Origin: Gammaproteobacteria bacterium UBA2679
GTDB lineage: Bacteria > Pseudomonadota > Gammaproteobacteria > Pseudomonadales > Oleiphilaceae
Direction of reading: 5' to 3'
Length of the DNA: 64,000 bases
Assembly: GCA_002354735.1 (NCBI GenBank)
Contig: DEMD01000001.1
Location: forward strand, 68,675 to 132,674
A program made the position numbers and the translations under genes. How positions within the stretch are numbered: position 1 is the first letter of the stretch; each line of letters starts with the position of its first letter. The notes under the pieces were generated by a model. That model was not told the DNA's origin. It searched no databases and saw only the letters and a program-made list of their open reading frames with translations. Shown in pieces: positions 27,661 to 37,889 of this stretch.

Positions 27661-28671
27661 CTACAGCATGCCCTCCTGACGGAACCAGACGAGGGTTCTG
27701 TCCACCATTTCCTCCACACTCAGTTCCGCCTTGAAGCCGAGCTCCCTTTCGGCACGGGTGCCGTTGAGGAACTGCCCGGAGCCCAGCACTGCAAGCATGG
27801 TTTCGCTCAGCTCAGGCTCCGGTCCTCTGAGATATGTATGGCGAAACGACTGGACTTTCGAAAGTACTCGCGCCAGCGGCATCGGCAACGCAAAGCGAGG
27901 TGGTTTGACCCCTGCTCGCTTGGCTATGAGCGGCACGAGGTCGTGAAGCGCAATATTATGCCCTGTAAGCAGGTAGCGCTGCCCCGGTTTACCGTGCAGA
28001 CAAGCTTGCAGCAAACCACGTCCGGCATCCCGGCCTGCGATGACATTGCGCTGACCATCGATGTAGGCAGGCATGGCTCGCTTCGCCACCTTGAGCACCA
28101 GTGCGCCCGTGGTCGGTCCATAGTCAAACTCTCCGAATGTCATCGACGGAATGCCGATCACAATGGGGAGGCCATCCTGCCCAGCTCCACGCGCCATGCG
28201 GTCCATTAGCCATTTGACCTGGACGTAGGGATTAGTGTCGTCTGGCGGTTGATCACTCACCTGGGACTCATCTGCGATTCCCGACTCAGCTTTTGTCAGG
28301 GCAATTGCAGCCCCCAGATACAGCGCTTTCGGCACGCCTGAACCAGCGACCGCAGCCAGAAAATTCGCCATCTGAGACCGTGCGATGTCCAGTTCTTCGT
28401 TCAGGGGCTTCGGGGTGGTGGGATAATAAGACGCACAGTTCATGACAGCATCGAGACCTTCTACGGCACTTTGCAGCTGTGAGCGATCGTTGAGATCAGC
28501 CACGCTGGCACTGATCCTTGGATCATCCCGACACTGCAGTTTGGAAAGATCCGACCCTGCCCTGTGAATGACGCGGACAAGATGCCCCTCTGCCAACGCA
28601 GCATTGACCGCATGCTGTCCGAGTAGGCCTGTTGCGCCGATGATACCGATTGAGGCTGACATCCTGTTCAT
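27661..28671 (-). CDS. NAD(P)-dependent epimerase/dehydratase family protein (extended SDR)
   Basis: This is an extended short-chain dehydrogenase of 336 residues. The cofactor loop GIIGATGLLGQHAVNAAL is at the N-terminus, a sugar-epimerase-like NCASYYP line is near residue 80, and the catalytic Tyr-Lys pair is in NPYVQVKWLMD. The sequence resembles NAD-dependent nucleoside-diphosphate sugar epimerases and dihydroflavonol-reductase-like enzymes, but no substrate can be assigned. It ends 95 bases before leuA, whose own promoter lies in between. The first ATG (28671) has GGAG close upstream; a second ATG three codons on is also possible. Confidence 0.8.
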   Translation of the reverse strand: MNRMSASIGIIGATGLLGQHAVNAALAEGHLVRVIHRAGSDLSKLQCRDDPRISASVADLNDRSQLQSAVEGLDAVMNCASYYPTTPKPLNEELDIARSQMANFLAAVAGSGVPKALYLGAAIALTKAESGIADESQVSDQPPDDTNPYVQVKWLMDRMARGAGQDGLPIVIGIPSMTFGEFDYGPTTGALVLKVAKRAMPAYIDGQRNVIAGRDAGRGLLQACLHGKPGQRYLLTGHNIALHDLVPLIAKRAGVKPPRFALPMPLARVLSKVQSFRHTYLRGPEPELSETMLAVLGSGQFLNGTRAERELGFKAELSVEEMVDRTLVWFRQEGML

Positions 28672-28886
28672 TTCTCCATAGATAGTTAGTGATCACAGAC
28701 TGTACGTAGCCTTTCAGAAATTGCTCCAGCTTCGTGCTTAGACCACCGGATTCAATGGCAGCACGCCGATCGCCAGCGGCTGCGCCCCAACAGGGAGCCA
28801 ATCCCTGGCCGGGAGTGAGCCTTCGTCAGCAGTTGCCCGTACCGAAAGCATCATCATCTTCACAGATAGAGGCAGGGAGATTTTCT

Positions 28887-29849
28887 GTGGCAACTCATCA
28901 GGCACGCGCTGATCATGGTCGTGAGGCTTCGTCTCCGACCGAAATCTCAAAATCGGGCTGGAAAGATATCCTTGTACGCACCTGGAAAGAAAAGGCAAAC
29001 GACAACCTCGGCCTGGTGGCGGCTGGCGTGGCGTTCTATTTTCTTCTGGCCGTATTTCCGGCGATTGGGGCGTTCATCTCGATTTACGGGCTCATGTATG
29101 ACCCGGCAGAAGCCCAGCAACAGATGAGTGACGTCATGGCGGTGATGCCCGCCGAGGCAAGGGACATTCTGCAGGCGCAGATACAGCAACTCGCGCAGCG
29201 GGGCGGCGGCACACTGGGCCTCAGCGCAGTAATCGGCATATTGCTGGCAATCTGGAGCTCCATGAAGGGCACAAGTGCCTTGATGACGGCGCTGAACATC
29301 GTATATGACGAGCAAGAAGACCGAGGATTCGTCTACCTCAAGTTCGTCACCTTCCTGATCACGTTTGGCGCATTCGTATTCGTGGCGGCGTCGCTCGCGC
29401 TCATTGCCGCAGCGCCTGCAGTGTTGGAGCATATGGGACTCGGCAACTGGGTTGAAACAGCCATTCAGTACGCGCGCTGGCCAGTACTTGCGTTACTGTT
29501 CATGTTCCTGCTGGCGGTGCTCTACCGCTTTGCCCCCTCCCGATCCGCCCCCAAATGGCGCTGGGTTACGCTCGGGTCTGTGACCGGCACGATACTGTGG
29601 ATTGTCGGCTCATTGCTTTTTTCATGGTACGCCTCCAACTTCGGCAGTTACAACGAGACCTTCGGCTCGCTTGGTGCGGTCATCCTGCTGCTCATGTGGT
29701 TCTACATCACAGCTTTCATCATACTGCTGAGTGGTGAACTCAACGCCGAAGTTGAACATCAGACGAAAAAGGATACGACGTCAGATCGGAAGGAGCCGAT
29801 GGGGCAGCGTGATGCCTACGTAGCCGATACCGTAGGTGAAAGACACTAG
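28887..29849 (+). CDS. YihY/BrkB family inner membrane protein
   Basis: YihY-family proteins are six-helix inner membrane proteins; some were once called RNase BN or BrkB, without an agreed function. The family core starts at WKEKANDNLGLVAAGVAFYF and runs through several transmembrane segments to LLLMWFYITAFIILLSGELN. A polar tail of about 40 residues follows. I chose GTG 28887 because GGGAGA stands 7 bases upstream. The frame is open further to ATG 28755 and GTG 28734, which would add a Pro/Ser-rich segment without a good ribosome site. It is divergent from the epimerase gene and converges with the antiporter gene. Confidence 0.85.
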   Translation: MATHQARADHGREASSPTEISKSGWKDILVRTWKEKANDNLGLVAAGVAFYFLLAVFPAIGAFISIYGLMYDPAEAQQQMSDVMAVMPAEARDILQAQIQQLAQRGGGTLGLSAVIGILLAIWSSMKGTSALMTALNIVYDEQEDRGFVYLKFVTFLITFGAFVFVAASLALIAAAPAVLEHMGLGNWVETAIQYARWPVLALLFMFLLAVLYRFAPSRSAPKWRWVTLGSVTGTILWIVGSLLFSWYASNFGSYNETFGSLGAVILLLMWFYITAFIILLSGELNAEVEHQTKKDTTSDRKEPMGQRDAYVADTVGERH

Positions 29850-29883
29850 GGCGCCTGACCCGGTTCTCATCGAAGCAGGGGCG

Positions 29884-31602
29884 TCAGTCGTCCCGGCTGA
29901 GCTTCAGACCGACCTTGGTGACAAGGTCGCCTTCTACGGCTCGCACCGTCAGCAGAATGCTGCCGAGATCGAGCCGATCACCTACCACAGGGTGGCCTCG
30001 TTTTTCCTCCGCAAAACAATCGGACAGGCTCATGTGAGGCTGGAACTGATCGACCTTGAAGCCGTAAACCATTTGCACATCACCGAGCGTAGCCTGTCCT
30101 TCGAGCAGAAACTCACCGAAGAAGCGGCGATCCGACAGTCGCTCTGGCGGTTCAGATCCACCGAGGACTTTGGTGACAGCGCTGACCTGCTCATGCGTGG
30201 AGAACACGGCTAACACATCACCCTCCTGAACCTCGTCGCCAGCCTCACAGCTGTGGACCAGGCCTTTGCGGAACAGACCGGCAAGTAGGGTTTGCTCCGG
30301 CAGGTGGAGCTTCGACACCGGCACAGGTCTGGTCCAGCGCTTGCCCTTCAGGGGGATAAGCAGGAGCTCGTGATCGCCAGTTTCAACCCGGTTCAGTGGT
30401 ATGCGCAACTTGGACTCTGGTGGCTTCGGTACCTCGAGTCTCAACTTTCGCGCCAAAGGCGCGAGGGTCGAGCCCTGCAGGATGAGACTGACCATCACCA
30501 CGACGAACGCGACTTCGAAGATGATATTCGCGCCCGGCAGACCTGCCATGAACGGAAACAGGGCCAGCACGATCGGCACCGCCCCCCTCAAGCCAACCCA
30601 GCCTATAAAGATGTGCTCACGCCTGGAAAATCCGAAGGGCAGCAGAGAAATGACCGTAGCGAGAGGGCGAGCAAGGAGGATAAGGACCAGTGATAGCACC
30701 AGGGCCAGTGGCGCGCTCTCGAGTAGCTGCGAAGGTGTGACCAGCAGGCCCAGCAAAAGGAAAAGAATCAGCTGCGCCAACCAGGCAAGGCCGTCGTGAA
30801 TCTGCAGAATCGAAGGCATCATTCGCACCTTTCGGCTCGCAATCACGATGCCCATGAGGTAAACCGCCAGAAAACCGCTGCCGTTGATCAGGTTGGTCGC
30901 ACTGAATAGCGTGATGCCACTGGTGACGACGAGCAGCGGATACATCGCCGGCACGAGGTTCACCATGTTCAAAAGCCGAGCCATGATCAGGCCACCACCG
31001 AGTCCCGCCAGCGTGCCCAGACCGAATTGTTGGACCAACATCAGTAGCGCAGTCCAGATGGTACTGTCGCCATCCTCCTGAATGAAGCCTATCAGTAGTA
31101 GCGTCAGAAATATCGCCATTGGATCGTTGCTGCCTGACTCTATTTCGAGCGTGGCTTCGACACGTTCGTTGATGGTGAGCCCTCTGCCCTGCAAGAGGGA
31201 GAACACTGCAGCTGCGTCAGTCGAGGAGATGATTGCGCCAATAAGCAGACCAAACAGTATCGGCAGATCGAAGAGCCATACCGCTGCCAAACCGCAAACT
31301 GTCGCAGTAATAACAACGCCAAGTGTGGCCAGCAGCAAAGCAGGTTTCAGACCGACACGAAATGATTCAACGCGGGTCCTCATGCCACCATCGAGGAGAA
31401 TGATGGCAAGCGCCAGATTGCCGACAATAAACGCAGTGTCGACATCGCTGAAGTAGATCTGCCCGGGGCCCTCTTCGCCTGCCAGCATTCCCACGCCCAG
31501 GAACAGCAGGAGTACCGGCATACCGATGCGGGATGACAACGGTGTAACCAGAATGCTGACCATCACGAGGGCAGCACCCACCAGTAACCAACCCATGTCC
31601 AT
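29884..31602 (-). CDS. K+/H+ antiporter of the CPA1 family (NhaP2/CvrA type)
   Basis: This 572-residue protein exchanges potassium (possibly sodium) for protons across the inner membrane. It has about 12 transmembrane helices with the antiporter lines IILLDGGMRTRVESFR, GAIISSTDAAAVFSLL (the Asp pair region), EIESGSNDPMAIFLT and WVGLRGAVPIVLALFP. A cytoplasmic RCK_C-like domain follows (about 395-470). The tail resembles the CorC/HlyC-associated domain (HPVVGDRLDLGSILLTVRAV). This domain order is typical of NhaP2/CvrA. ATG 31602, with a second in-frame ATG two codons later. Confidence 0.92.
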   Translation of the reverse strand: MDMGWLLVGAALVMVSILVTPLSSRIGMPVLLLFLGVGMLAGEEGPGQIYFSDVDTAFIVGNLALAIILLDGGMRTRVESFRVGLKPALLLATLGVVITATVCGLAAVWLFDLPILFGLLIGAIISSTDAAAVFSLLQGRGLTINERVEATLEIESGSNDPMAIFLTLLLIGFIQEDGDSTIWTALLMLVQQFGLGTLAGLGGGLIMARLLNMVNLVPAMYPLLVVTSGITLFSATNLINGSGFLAVYLMGIVIASRKVRMMPSILQIHDGLAWLAQLILFLLLGLLVTPSQLLESAPLALVLSLVLILLARPLATVISLLPFGFSRREHIFIGWVGLRGAVPIVLALFPFMAGLPGANIIFEVAFVVVMVSLILQGSTLAPLARKLRLEVPKPPESKLRIPLNRVETGDHELLLIPLKGKRWTRPVPVSKLHLPEQTLLAGLFRKGLVHSCEAGDEVQEGDVLAVFSTHEQVSAVTKVLGGSEPPERLSDRRFFGEFLLEGQATLGDVQMVYGFKVDQFQPHMSLSDCFAEEKRGHPVVGDRLDLGSILLTVRAVEGDLVTKVGLKLSRDD

Positions 31603-31718
31603 GCGCGTTGCTAACCTTCTGAATCAGTGAAGTTCCGGGATGGCATCCCGCTTTTGCTCCATCTTACATAAGGTAGCTGCCTGCGACACTCACGCCACAC
31701 AGTGAACACAAGATTTTT

Positions 31719-33542
31719 TTATCCAGTTCGGCTGGTCAGATAGGCCCGCCATCCGCCGAGAGCGGTAATATCTTCAGCATCCGCGATCGCATACGGCTCA
31801 CAGATGAAGCTGCAGAGCCAACGGCCATCCTCTAGTTCGATCTTGCCAATACCAAGTGGTGCAGGGATATTGGCGACAAAGCTGCCGAATGCCTCGGTGG
31901 GTACCGACCAGACTTCCACTTCGATTCTGGCGCCTGAATTCGTATCCCGGATCAACCCCGGACGAAATGGCGGGCCACCGGCGAGGGCGTACATCCGGTA
32001 AGCTGCTGCAGTGGTTGTGCTCTCCACCAGCCTACCCCCGCGCTCCGTTAGCTGCCAATTGAGTGGCAGGCCCTGGAGATGAGCGCCGCAGACGACAAGC
32101 TCGATGGCCCGGGTATCGCAAACTGGAGTGGATGCCACCGGTCTATCCGCCAGTTTACTGTTGCTGCCACCCATGCCAAGCGGCAGACCCAGCGCCTGTT
32201 GGATACGGTTAGCAATCGACAGCAACGCACGATCGCTATCGCGTTGACCCGCAAGCGTGATGCCGAACGGCAGGCTCTGATTCGTGAACGCTGTCGGCAC
32301 AGCCACAGCAGCAAGATCGAGCAGGTTCATGAAATTGGTGTAGTACCCAAGCTCGCTGTTGCAGCTGATAGGTTCCGCGAGCATTTCTTCTATCGTGTGG
32401 AGTTTGCCAGCCGTTGGCATCAGCAGACAGTCGATGTCAGCCAGCGCAGCATCACAACGCTGCTTCAGAGCCTTCAATCGATACTGCGCAGCGAACAGAT
32501 CGAGCGCGCTGTTTCGCCCCCCTGGTTCGATGATCTGCCGAATTACAGGCAATACCGCCTCCGGTTGCGTCTCAAGTAGAGACTGGATAGCCAGGTAGCG
32601 CTCACTCACCCACGGCCCTTCGTACAGCAGGCGCGCGGCTTCATCAAATGAGGAATAGTCGATTTCGACGAAGTTGAAACCATGGCTGGCCAACTGTGAG
32701 AGCGTGGACTCATAGGCCGCCTGATAAGCCCTGTCACCAAAGAAACGTAGCTGTGTGGCAGGAATGACACCAACTCTCAGGGGCCCCTTGCGAAGCCCGT
32801 ACTGGCGAGACTGGTTGTAGTAAGGATTCAGCCGGCTATAGCCGTCCTGCGGATCGAATCCCTCCGCCCACGAGAGCACCGTATTGGCATCATCAGTGGT
32901 CAGCGCGAAGATACTGATACAATCGAGACTGCGGCAGGCCGGCACTAGGCCGCTAGCCGATAACAAGCCCCTCGATGGCTTGAGGCCGATCAGATTGTTG
33001 AAACAGGCAGGCACCCTGCCCGAGCCGGCGGTATCGGTTCCCAGGCTGAAACTGGAGAGACCTAAGGCGACAGCCACGGCAGAACCAGAGCTCGATCCGC
33101 CACTGATGAAGTTCTTGTCGAAGGCATTCTTGCAGGCACCATAGGGTGAGCGAGTACCATTCAGGCCGGTTGCGAACTGGTCCAGGTTGGTCTTGCCCAC
33201 AGGAATGGCACCGGCATCGAGGAGCTGCCTGACCACCTGTGCCGATCTGTCAGGCACATATTCGAACGCCTCACAACCAGCCGTCGTAGGGATACCAGCC
33301 AGATCGATATTGTCCTTGATCGCGAACGGCACGCCCCAGAGCGGATGGTCTTCGAAGGATTTCGCTTTCAGTTCATCGATATATGGCTGTTGCTCGTCCG
33401 CGCTCAGCAGATGGATCCAAATGTTGTGATCGGCGTAATTGGCAGCACGCTTCCTAATGCTCGCCATGAGTGTCTGCGGCGTCAACCCACCGCTCTGATA
33501 GACCTTGCGCAGGGCCTGGATGGTCATATTCTGGGGCAGCAT
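31719..33542 (-). CDS. atzF: Allophanate hydrolase
   Basis: This enzyme hydrolyses allophanate to two ammonia and carbon dioxide, the last step of the biotin-dependent urea and guanidine routes. The 607-residue protein has an amidase-signature domain: FAIKDNIDLAG with the catalytic lysine, GGSSSGSAVAVALGL with the cis-serine and GTDTAGSGRVPACFNNLIGL with the nucleophile. A C-terminal domain of about 150 residues, known in AtzF and DUR1,2, ends with LGGWRAYL. Its ATG directly follows the carboxylase stop with no gap. It is the last gene of the guanidine operon. Confidence 0.95.
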   Translation of the reverse strand: MLPQNMTIQALRKVYQSGGLTPQTLMASIRKRAANYADHNIWIHLLSADEQQPYIDELKAKSFEDHPLWGVPFAIKDNIDLAGIPTTAGCEAFEYVPDRSAQVVRQLLDAGAIPVGKTNLDQFATGLNGTRSPYGACKNAFDKNFISGGSSSGSAVAVALGLSSFSLGTDTAGSGRVPACFNNLIGLKPSRGLLSASGLVPACRSLDCISIFALTTDDANTVLSWAEGFDPQDGYSRLNPYYNQSRQYGLRKGPLRVGVIPATQLRFFGDRAYQAAYESTLSQLASHGFNFVEIDYSSFDEAARLLYEGPWVSERYLAIQSLLETQPEAVLPVIRQIIEPGGRNSALDLFAAQYRLKALKQRCDAALADIDCLLMPTAGKLHTIEEMLAEPISCNSELGYYTNFMNLLDLAAVAVPTAFTNQSLPFGITLAGQRDSDRALLSIANRIQQALGLPLGMGGSNSKLADRPVASTPVCDTRAIELVVCGAHLQGLPLNWQLTERGGRLVESTTTAAAYRMYALAGGPPFRPGLIRDTNSGARIEVEVWSVPTEAFGSFVANIPAPLGIGKIELEDGRWLCSFICEPYAIADAEDITALGGWRAYLTSRTG

Positions 33543-36500
33543 TCAGCTTAGCTCCTCGGTGATGGGTTCCAGTATGACCAGGGCCTGCCCGGCTTCCACC
33601 CGGCTTTTCGCTTGCAACAGCAGATGACTGACCGTGCCGTTGCATGGCGCCTGAACGGCGATCTCCATTTTCATCGATTCGAGTACCACCAATGTGTCGC
33701 CAGCTTTGACCCGGTCGCCGACCTTTACGGCAAGCTGCCAGATGCTGCCCGACACCGAGCTGTCGACCGCGATACTGGTTTCGGGCCAGCTGACCTCATT
33801 GAGATCCTGCTGAACCTCTGGCGGCGTGTAGTCGAACTGACCGTCGGCATGCCACTGCGCAAGTTCCTGTTCGAAGGCAGCCTGACGGCCCGTACGGAAC
33901 TCGTCTATTTCCGAAGCATGGTCTGCGGTGAACGCTTCATAATCAGACAGACTGAACTCGCCCGCCTCGATTCGCAGGGGGTAGCGGCCCTGCCGGAAAT
34001 CGCGGCGTATCTGCTGTAGTTCATCGTGACTGACTTCGTAGAAGCGAATCTGATCGAAGAACTGCAGCAACCATGGATTCTGGAACTCGTTCGTCTTGCG
34101 ATAGCGGTTCCACATTTGCAGGGTGCGCCCGACGAACTGGTAGCCGCCCGGCCCTTCCATGCCATACACGCACATGTAGGCACCACCGATGCCGACCGAG
34201 TTTTCGGCGGTCCAGGTGCGTGCTGGATTATATTTCGTCGTGACCAGGCGATGCCTCGGATCGATAGGCGTCGCTACTGGCGCGCCCAGATATACATCCC
34301 CGAGCCCCATGACCAGATAGGCTGCGTCGAACACAATGGCTTTGACATCATCGATACTTTTGAGCCCGTTGATGCGGCGAATGAACTCAAGGTTACTCGG
34401 ACACCAGGGCGCGTTCTCCCTCACCGACTGTGTGTACTTCTCGATGGCGAGCTGACAGGCCTCATCGTTCCACGACAGCGGAATATGCACGGTGCGGGAA
34501 GGCACCGAGAGTTTGTCGAGCCGCTTGTACAGGGCAGCTTCGGCGGCTTTCAGATGGGCGACCAAGGTTGCGTGACTGAGGGCCTGACTGTCGAAGTGCA
34601 CCTGCAGTGAGCGGATACCCGGCGTGAGTTCACGCAGGCCGTCGAGCGGATTCGCCTCCAGCCACTGCATCAGTGCGTGTGCACGGAAGCGCAGACGGAT
34701 ATCCAGGGTCTGCTCGCCGTACTCGACCAGCAGGAAGTGATCGCCCGCCGCGCGATAGACAATTTTTTCACCGAACTCATCGGCATCGAGCGATTCGAGT
34801 ACAGGCGTCGACGGCTCCGTGGCCGACCACGGCGTTGTGACTGGCGTCAGCGTCGCCAGCTGCTGGATCTGCGCCGCTTCCAGCTCGACGGCTGTCTCGA
34901 CCGAAACGGGCACGAAGCGAATGGTATTGCCGGCGCGCAGCTGCCCCAGCTTCCACAGGTCAGCCGTGATGACCGTGGCCGGACAGACGAAGCCACCGAG
35001 CGAGGGCCCATCGGGACCGAGAATAACAGGCATGTCACCTGTAAAGTCCACTGTGCCGAAGGCATAGGCGTTGTCGTGAATATTGGAGGGGTGCAGGCCA
35101 GCTTCGCCGCCGTCCTTTCTCGCCCATTCGGGCTTCGGCCCGATGAGGCGGACCCCTGTGCGGCTGGAGTTATAGTGCACCTCCCAGTCAGTCTCGAAGA
35201 ATCTGACGATATCGAGGTCGGTAAAGAAATCCGGCGCGCCGTGGGGGCCATAAATCACCCTGAGCTCGATATGCTCGGCAAGCTCAGGTACAAGCGCTGG
35301 TGCAGGCTCGACTGACTGGGGCTCATCAGAGACCTGATGCAGCTTGAGCACGTCACCCACACGAAGCGCACGACCGTTGTGCCCACCGAACTGCCCCAGG
35401 GTGAAGGTTGAGCGTGAGCCCAGATAGTCGGGGCAGTCGATACCGCCCGCGACAGCCAGATAGGCTCTTGCCCCCCCACCCTGCACACGACCGAGCGCCA
35501 GCGTCTGTCCGGCTTTAATCAGCAGTGGCGTATTCATGGCCACCGCCTTGTCATCAAGCCTGGCCTCGATCGATGCGCCGGTAATCGCAATCTGCGTCTT
35601 GCTGGCAAAGCGCAAGGTCGGGCCTTGCATGGTGATTTCCAGACCGGCCGCCTCAGCAGTATTGCCCAGTAGACGATTGCCCAGGCGGAAGGCGTAGCTG
35701 TCGAACGGGCCAGAGGGTGGCACGCCCACAGACCAGTAGCCGCTCCGCCCTGGATAATCCTGAATGCTGGTCTGGGTCCCGCCCTGCAACACATCGATCC
35801 GCGCGGGCTGATAGCTGAATTCGTTGAGGTAGCGGGTAAACATGCTGCCTTGCTGCAGGACTTTGTCGGCGCTGAGCTGACGCAGATAGTCGAGGTTGGT
35901 TTCACTGCCGTAGAGACGGGTGCCCTCGAGCGCCGTCTGTAGCTTGGTCAAAGCCGCCGAGCGATCGTCTGCATGAACGATGATCTTGGCCAGCATGGGA
36001 TCGAAGTAGGTCGGTATCTCGATCCCCGACTCGACCCAGGTATCGATTCGCAGGCCCTTGGCTTGGGGGAATGCCACCTCTGACAGCAGACCCGCACAGG
36101 GCTGGAAATCACGATAAGGATCTTCTGCATAGACCCTCACCTGAATCGCATGTCCCTTGGCCTTCAAATTCCCCCGTAGCTCCCGAAGGTCCGGCAGATC
36201 ACCAGCGGCCTGCCTCACCATCCACGCCACCAGATCTACGCCAAATACCTCTTCAGTGACTCCGTGCTCGACCTGCAACCGGGTGTTGACCTCGAGGAAG
36301 TAGAACTGGTCGGTCTCGACGTCGAAAATGAATTCGACCGTGCCTGCATTGCGGTAGTCGATACTGGCTAGCAGCTGCTCGGCGGTCTGATGTATTTGCT
36401 GTCGAACAGCCTCGCTCAGCCCTGGCGCAGGACATTCCTCAACGACCTTCTGGTTCCGACGCTGAGCTGAACAGTCGCGCTCGCCGAGCGCCACCACGCC

Positions 36501-37154
36501 GCCCTTGCCGTCGCCAAAGCCTTGCACTTCTATGTGCCGCGCGCGTGCAATGAACTTCTCCAGGAATACGCTGTCGTCGGCGAAGTTGCTGGCGCCGAGG
36601 CGCTTGACCTTTTCGTAGGCGCCTCGGAGCTCCTGCTCGCTGCTGCACAGCTGCATGCCGATACCACCGCCCCCGGCGCTGCTCTTGAGCATCACGGGAT
36701 AGCCTATTCTTGCTGCTTCAGCGCAGGCCGACTCCAGGTCGGCAAGCAGCTCCGAGCCTGGCAAAAGTGGCACATTCGCCGCCTGCGCCAGTTCACGCGC
36801 CTTGTGCTTCAGGCCGAAGGTCTGCATCTGCGCTGGTGTCGGCCCGATGAAGGCGATACCGGCAGCTTCGCACTGCTGCACGAACTCGGCGTTTTCACTC
36901 AAAAAGCCATAGCCCGGGTGGATAGCCTGAACGCCATGCTTAAGCGCAAGCTGAATGATCTTCTTAGCGTCTAGATAGGTCCTGGAGGCATCGCCATCGC
37001 CGAGTGAATAGGCTTCATCGGCATTACGAACGTGCAGGCTCTCGGCATCACATTCGGCATAGACGGCAACAGAGGTGATGCCCATCTGCTTGAGCGTACG
37101 GAGTATGCGTGTGGCTATGGCACCACGGTTGGCGATCAGAACTTTGCTGAACAT
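33543..37154 (-). CDS. Biotin-dependent guanidine/urea carboxylase
   Basis: The 1203-residue multidomain enzyme joins CO2 from biotin to urea or guanidine. In order it shows biotin carboxylase (about 1-450, with SAGGGGIGMQL and LEVNTRLQVEHGVTEEV), a carboxyltransferase domain made of KipA- and KipI-like halves (about 470-1010, with SVGVPPSGPFD), and the biotin carboxyl carrier domain with VLESMKMEI, where Lys is biotinylated. Enzymes of this type were annotated urea carboxylase. Those encoded next to DUF1989 proteins and a guanidine-I riboswitch have been shown to prefer guanidine. Both are present here, so guanidine is my inferred substrate. Confidence 0.92.
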   Translation of the reverse strand: MFSKVLIANRGAIATRILRTLKQMGITSVAVYAECDAESLHVRNADEAYSLGDGDASRTYLDAKKIIQLALKHGVQAIHPGYGFLSENAEFVQQCEAAGIAFIGPTPAQMQTFGLKHKARELAQAANVPLLPGSELLADLESACAEAARIGYPVMLKSSAGGGGIGMQLCSSEQELRGAYEKVKRLGASNFADDSVFLEKFIARARHIEVQGFGDGKGGVVALGERDCSAQRRNQKVVEECPAPGLSEAVRQQIHQTAEQLLASIDYRNAGTVEFIFDVETDQFYFLEVNTRLQVEHGVTEEVFGVDLVAWMVRQAAGDLPDLRELRGNLKAKGHAIQVRVYAEDPYRDFQPCAGLLSEVAFPQAKGLRIDTWVESGIEIPTYFDPMLAKIIVHADDRSAALTKLQTALEGTRLYGSETNLDYLRQLSADKVLQQGSMFTRYLNEFSYQPARIDVLQGGTQTSIQDYPGRSGYWSVGVPPSGPFDSYAFRLGNRLLGNTAEAAGLEITMQGPTLRFASKTQIAITGASIEARLDDKAVAMNTPLLIKAGQTLALGRVQGGGARAYLAVAGGIDCPDYLGSRSTFTLGQFGGHNGRALRVGDVLKLHQVSDEPQSVEPAPALVPELAEHIELRVIYGPHGAPDFFTDLDIVRFFETDWEVHYNSSRTGVRLIGPKPEWARKDGGEAGLHPSNIHDNAYAFGTVDFTGDMPVILGPDGPSLGGFVCPATVITADLWKLGQLRAGNTIRFVPVSVETAVELEAAQIQQLATLTPVTTPWSATEPSTPVLESLDADEFGEKIVYRAAGDHFLLVEYGEQTLDIRLRFRAHALMQWLEANPLDGLRELTPGIRSLQVHFDSQALSHATLVAHLKAAEAALYKRLDKLSVPSRTVHIPLSWNDEACQLAIEKYTQSVRENAPWCPSNLEFIRRINGLKSIDDVKAIVFDAAYLVMGLGDVYLGAPVATPIDPRHRLVTTKYNPARTWTAENSVGIGGAYMCVYGMEGPGGYQFVGRTLQMWNRYRKTNEFQNPWLLQFFDQIRFYEVSHDELQQIRRDFRQGRYPLRIEAGEFSLSDYEAFTADHASEIDEFRTGRQAAFEQELAQWHADGQFDYTPPEVQQDLNEVSWPETSIAVDSSVSGSIWQLAVKVGDRVKAGDTLVVLESMKMEIAVQAPCNGTVSHLLLQAKSRVEAGQALVILEPITEELS

Positions 37155-37168
37155 CAGTCAATCCTCAA

Positions 37169-37217
37169 GCGGGTCGTCCCGCACATGAAAGAGACGCGCC
37201 TGGCGGTCGTCCGCCAG
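37169..37217 (-). other. Two tandem hairpins with identical TCGT loops
   Basis: GCGGG-TCGT-CCCGC (37169-37182) and CTGGCGG-TCGT-CCGCCAG (37200-37217) lie in the 82-base gap between the DUF1989 gene and the carboxylase gene. There is no T run, so they look like message-processing or stability elements rather than terminators. Confidence 0.5.
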
Positions 37218-37236
37218 CGCCTGCTGTGTCCAGTGC

Positions 37237-37878
37237 TTAGTGGTCCCACACCAGGAGTTCGACTGGCGTCGGGTTATAGCCGTTGCAGGGGTTGTTCAAC
37301 TGAGGACAATTGGAGATGAGCACGATCAAGTCCATCATGGCTTTCATCTCAACATATTTGCCCGGGGCCGAAAGCCCGTCTTCAAAGCTCAGTCCACCAG
37401 CTGCAGTGACCGGCACGTTCATGAAAAAGTTGATGTTGTGGGTGATGTCCCGCTTGGTGATGCCGTACTCCGGATGTTCGCCGATGGCCAACATCCAGCT
37501 GTCACGACAGGCATGCATGCAGCGTTTTTCGAGGCTGTAGCGCACCGTGTTGCTTTCGGATGCACAGGCGCCGCCGATGGTGTCGTGGCGCCCACAGGTA
37601 TCGGCAGTGATCTCCAGCATCGCGTTGCCCAGGTTGGAGCGCAGCACACTGCCGGTCGTGAGATAAACCTTGCCCTGCTCCCGGATCGTGTCGGTGGCAC
37701 TGTAGCGCTCCGCAGGCTGCTCGGCGTTGTAGAACAGCGTATCGGCAGCCTGATTGCCTTCAAGATCCAGTATGCGGAGGGTCTGGCCTGCGTTTACCCG
37801 GCCTATGAAATAATCACCAGCATCGATCGTGGTGCGTAAGCTGGCGTCGGCTGGCTCAAGTGTACTCGTCGTCAACAT
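37237..37878 (-). CDS. DUF1989 protein, carboxyguanidine deiminase subunit (urea carboxylase-associated family)
   Basis: DUF1989 proteins encoded beside guanidine carboxylase form carboxyguanidine deiminase (CgdAB), which turns carboxyguanidine into allophanate and ammonia. The 213 residues show the lines [35 protein letters not shown] and a Cys/His-rich [17 protein letters not shown] end; Cys and His here may bind a metal. The family was formerly called urea carboxylase-associated protein 1 or 2. It follows the other DUF1989 gene after 11 bases, so the two are probably made together. I do not assign which subunit it is. Confidence 0.85.
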   Translation of the reverse strand: MLTTSTLEPADASLRTTIDAGDYFIGRVNAGQTLRILDLEGNQAADTLFYNAEQPAERYSATDTIREQGKVYLTTGSVLRSNLGNAMLEITADTCGRHDTIGGACASESNTVRYSLEKRCMHACRDSWMLAIGEHPEYGITKRDITHNINFFMNVPVTAAGGLSFEDGLSAPGKYVEMKAMMDLIVLISNCPQLNNPCNGYNPTPVELLVWDH

Positions 37879-37889
37879 TCAGCTTCTCC

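Noticed and set aside
31650..31670. CGGGAT-GGC-ATCCCG hairpin between the antiporter and atzF genes
   Set aside because: The T run follows only on the plus strand, where no gene ends, and the minus-strand orientation lacks one; it was not called a terminator.
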